34,321 nucleotides of DNA from Physcia stellaris (Eukaryota > Ascomycota > Lecanoromycetes > Caliciales > Physciaceae). Location of the stretch: NCBI GenBank assembly GCA_018902385.1, contig JABSSW010000094.1, positions 1 to 34,321 of the forward strand. The letters run 5' to 3'. Numbering within the stretch: position 1 is the first letter of the stretch; the number at the start of each line of letters is the position of its first letter. Both the position numbers and the translations under genes were made by a program. The notes below the pieces were generated by a model that made no database searches, was not told the DNA's origin, and was given only the letters and a program-made list of their open reading frames with translations. Below, piece by piece: positions 32,041 to 34,321 of the stretch.

Positions 32041-32223
32041 ATGTTTGTCGATTCGAATTTTACATTGAATTTCATTGTTGAACGAATTTTTCACGCAATG
32101 AACGAAATCGCATATTCGAAAAAATTTATAACAATGATTATAACAAACGAAAACAAAATTCGTTTTTCGAAATATATCAAATTGAAAATCGTCGACAAAA
32201 TTAATCGTGTGATACAAATTTGA
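32041..32223 (+). pseudogene. Decayed retropepsin-like protease segment
   Basis: The frame starts MFVDSNFTLNFI. The family has an active-site D-S/T-G triad in this setting (a hydrophobic pair, then DSGST.N.I). Here the Gly codon reads AAT, consistent with GGT changed at both Gs. Asp is at 32050-32052. It lies about 1.1 kb past the zinc knuckle, the expected order. The call rests on this one motif plus position. Confidence 0.6.
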
Positions 32224-34321
32224 ATTATGTCAAAAAAACGATTTATTCGATGATTTTAAAAAAAAATCGTGATTGAAAAACGTGATCGCAATCGATTTGT
32301 ACGAATTTGACGAATATTGAATTAAAAACGCGATTGCAAAAATTACAAAAAATGAAAATGTTTGATTTCGAAAAAAAAATCGAAAAAAAATATACGAAAT
32401 TGAAATGAACGTTGCGTTAACGCAAAATGTTGATGTCGAAACGTTCATTAATTTGAAATACGAAAAAAAAAAAAAACTGAAAAAATTTTTCGACAAATCG
32501 AAAAAAATTGAAAAAAAAAAAATGTGAAACGAAAAAACTAATTTGATGATAAAAATAAATTTGAAAAAAAAACGCAAATCAAAAAAAAATCATGTTTTTC
32601 ACGACATTGAAACGTAAAACGAACGAAAATAATCATTCAACAAAATCAAAAAAATCGAAAAAATGATGTCGACGTCAAAATAAAAAACGACGATATATGA
32701 TCGAAAAATAAAAAATCAAAAAAAAAAATTTGACAAAAACGCTGTTGAAAATAAAAAACGATAAAATCAATTACGTAAATTATCATCAAAAAATTGAAAT
32801 ATCGACAAATTACATCATTGCATCAAAATTTTTTGTTATAAAAATTCGACGTAAATTTGTTTCGAAAAACATTTTGACGACAAAAATAAATTCGAAAAAA
32901 AAAAAATGAATGACGAAACAAAAAAATGTTTTCAGATTTTTATCGTAAATCATTTGTTTACGATGTGAATGAAAATTAAACACGACGAAAACGAAAAAAT
33001 CGTTTGTCGACAAAAATTCGAACATAAAATGAAAATTCGATTAAAAATGCGACGAAAATCAAATCTCAAAAACGTAAATACAAATGATCGAAAATTATCA
33101 AAAATAATCAACAAAATCATCGTTTGAAAAAAAAATTTTCGTTTTCAATTTTTTTGTCGTAAACATTCATCAAGAAATTTCGATGCAAATACATGATGAA
33201 AAAAAAATCTTTGAAAAAAAAAATGAATTTTTTTATTAACAAAAAATCAATTGAATTTCGAAAAAAATTATTAACAGAAATTTCAAAAAATTCAATTTAT
33301 GATTGAAAATTTTTTCAAATTTGATAAAAAATTTGATTGTTACGAATCAAAAAAACATTAAATACATTGTTTATTAAAAATTTGAAAAACGTTTTTGTTA
33401 CGAATATTAAAAATATGTTTTTACGAATTTAATTCAACACAAAATTTTAACGTATCAACATATCATTTCATGAATAATTAAGTTTGTTTTTTTACACAAA
33501 AAAAATGAAATGACAAAAAAAAAATATTTCATTGTTAAAAGAAATTGAAATCATCATGAGATACAATTTTTTTGATTTTCAAAAACACGATTTTTCGAAA
33601 ATCAAATGAAAAATTGAAAATAATGCATGTTTTTGTGATTTAAACGAAATTATTATCAAAACGAATCAATCAACGCGTAAAATCGAATCAATTTTAAAAA
33701 ATTTAACACAATTTTTCGTCAAATATTTATTTAAAACGAACGCGACGAATAATTTTTGAACGATTTTTGTTTATTTTTTCATGCGTACAAATTTGACATC
33801 AATACGATCATTGAGTTTTATTGTTATTTTAAAATGAAACAAAATACAACAAAAAATTTGAAACATATTTTCAATTAAAAAATACTGTTACAAACAATAT
33901 ATTAAAATCGAATTCGAAATTTGTTTTATCGAATATGAATTTTGAATATTCAGTTTTCAATCATTTCATTGATGACGACGAAAAAAAATTCGACATTTTA
34001 CAAACATTGATTAATTTTTTACATATTCATTATTTTTCAAAATTAATATGAACAAAATTTATTTTGAATTTCAAAAATGCGAATTTTTTCGCCGTTCAAA
34101 ATACAATTATTAAAACATAAACGAAATTTTAAAAACATTAAACTCAATGAAAACAAAATAAAAATATTTAAAAAATTTCTTATTTTTCGTTTATTTGTAA
34201 AAAGAAATTGAAACGTTTTTGTACATGTTATTTTTTTTTTTTTAAAGAATACATTTTTGAACGCGTCGATCGATTTTTTTTTCGTACGATCATAATGAAA
34301 AAACAATCATTATTTTGAAAA

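Larger units (their letters stand above)
28950..34321 (+). mobile_element. Ty3/Gypsy-type retrotransposon remnant (gag-protease part), continues past the window
   Basis: Plus-strand reading finds a gag capsid-like block, a CCHC zinc knuckle and a degraded retropepsin site in the order gag then protease, in mutated AT-rich DNA. The reverse transcriptase would follow and was not convincingly read before the window ends. The first 250 bases keep some CpT/ApG sites, and the rest almost none. The 5' LTR, if present, would lie near 28950-29080 but cannot be delimited without a second copy. The family may be the same as the pol remnant at the window start; this is not shown. The 29083-29403 and 29662-30114 open stretches belong to the upstream gag region and have no independent family signal. 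Confidence 0.72.

Overview
The window looks like nuclear DNA of a filamentous ascomycete (Pezizomycotina; class not determined). The evidence is short introns of about 47-136 nt with GT-AG ends, typical fungal gene families, and a two-compartment layout. A gene island of near-balanced base composition (about 14.88-28.95 kb) sits between two extremely AT-rich arms (1-14.79 kb and about 29-34.3 kb). No prokaryotic features, RNA genes or CRISPR arrays were seen.

The AT-rich arms are mutated transposable elements. The left arm carries the pol region of a chromodomain-bearing Ty3/Gypsy retrotransposon (about 1-3.2 kb: RT, RNase H, integrase, chromodomain), an unidentified decayed reading frame (6.1-7.3 kb), a cluster of short repeats (7.3-7.8 kb) and a Mutator-like (MULE) DNA transposase (about 8.7-10.65 kb). 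The rest of that arm is unresolved. The right arm carries the gag-protease part of a Gypsy-type element (about 28.95 kb to the window end). All recognisable elements read on the + strand. Their reading frames are broken mainly by TGA or TAA where Trp is expected, plus small frameshifts.

The gene island holds six genes. (A) A DHA2-type MFS drug transporter with five exons (-). (B) A DUF7730-like protein (-). (C) A methyltransferase-like protein with a probable mitochondrial presequence (-). (D) An M18 aspartyl aminopeptidase with two exons (-). (E) A large fungal-specific protein with one C-terminal membrane anchor (+). (F) A coiled-coil protein with a 5 x 54-bp internal repeat (-). D and E are divergent and share about 510 bp; E and F are convergent. 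A roughly 0.69-kb MITE-like element with 35-bp terminal inverted repeats and TA flanks lies between C and D. The six genes do not form an obvious pathway.

The most interesting signal is the mutation pattern in the arms. CpT/ApG and CpC/GpG are almost absent, while CpG is abundant and CpA/TpG is common. Canonical RIP mainly hits CpA, so this looks like a RIP-like process with a different 3'-base rule (C followed by a pyrimidine). A 95-bp repeat present both deep in the left arm and at the island edge allows a direct internal comparison. Going from the edge copy to the deep copy, CpT/ApG changed at 10 of 10 sites, CpC/GpG at 2 of 2, CpA/TpG at 5 of 11 and CpG at 0 of 3.
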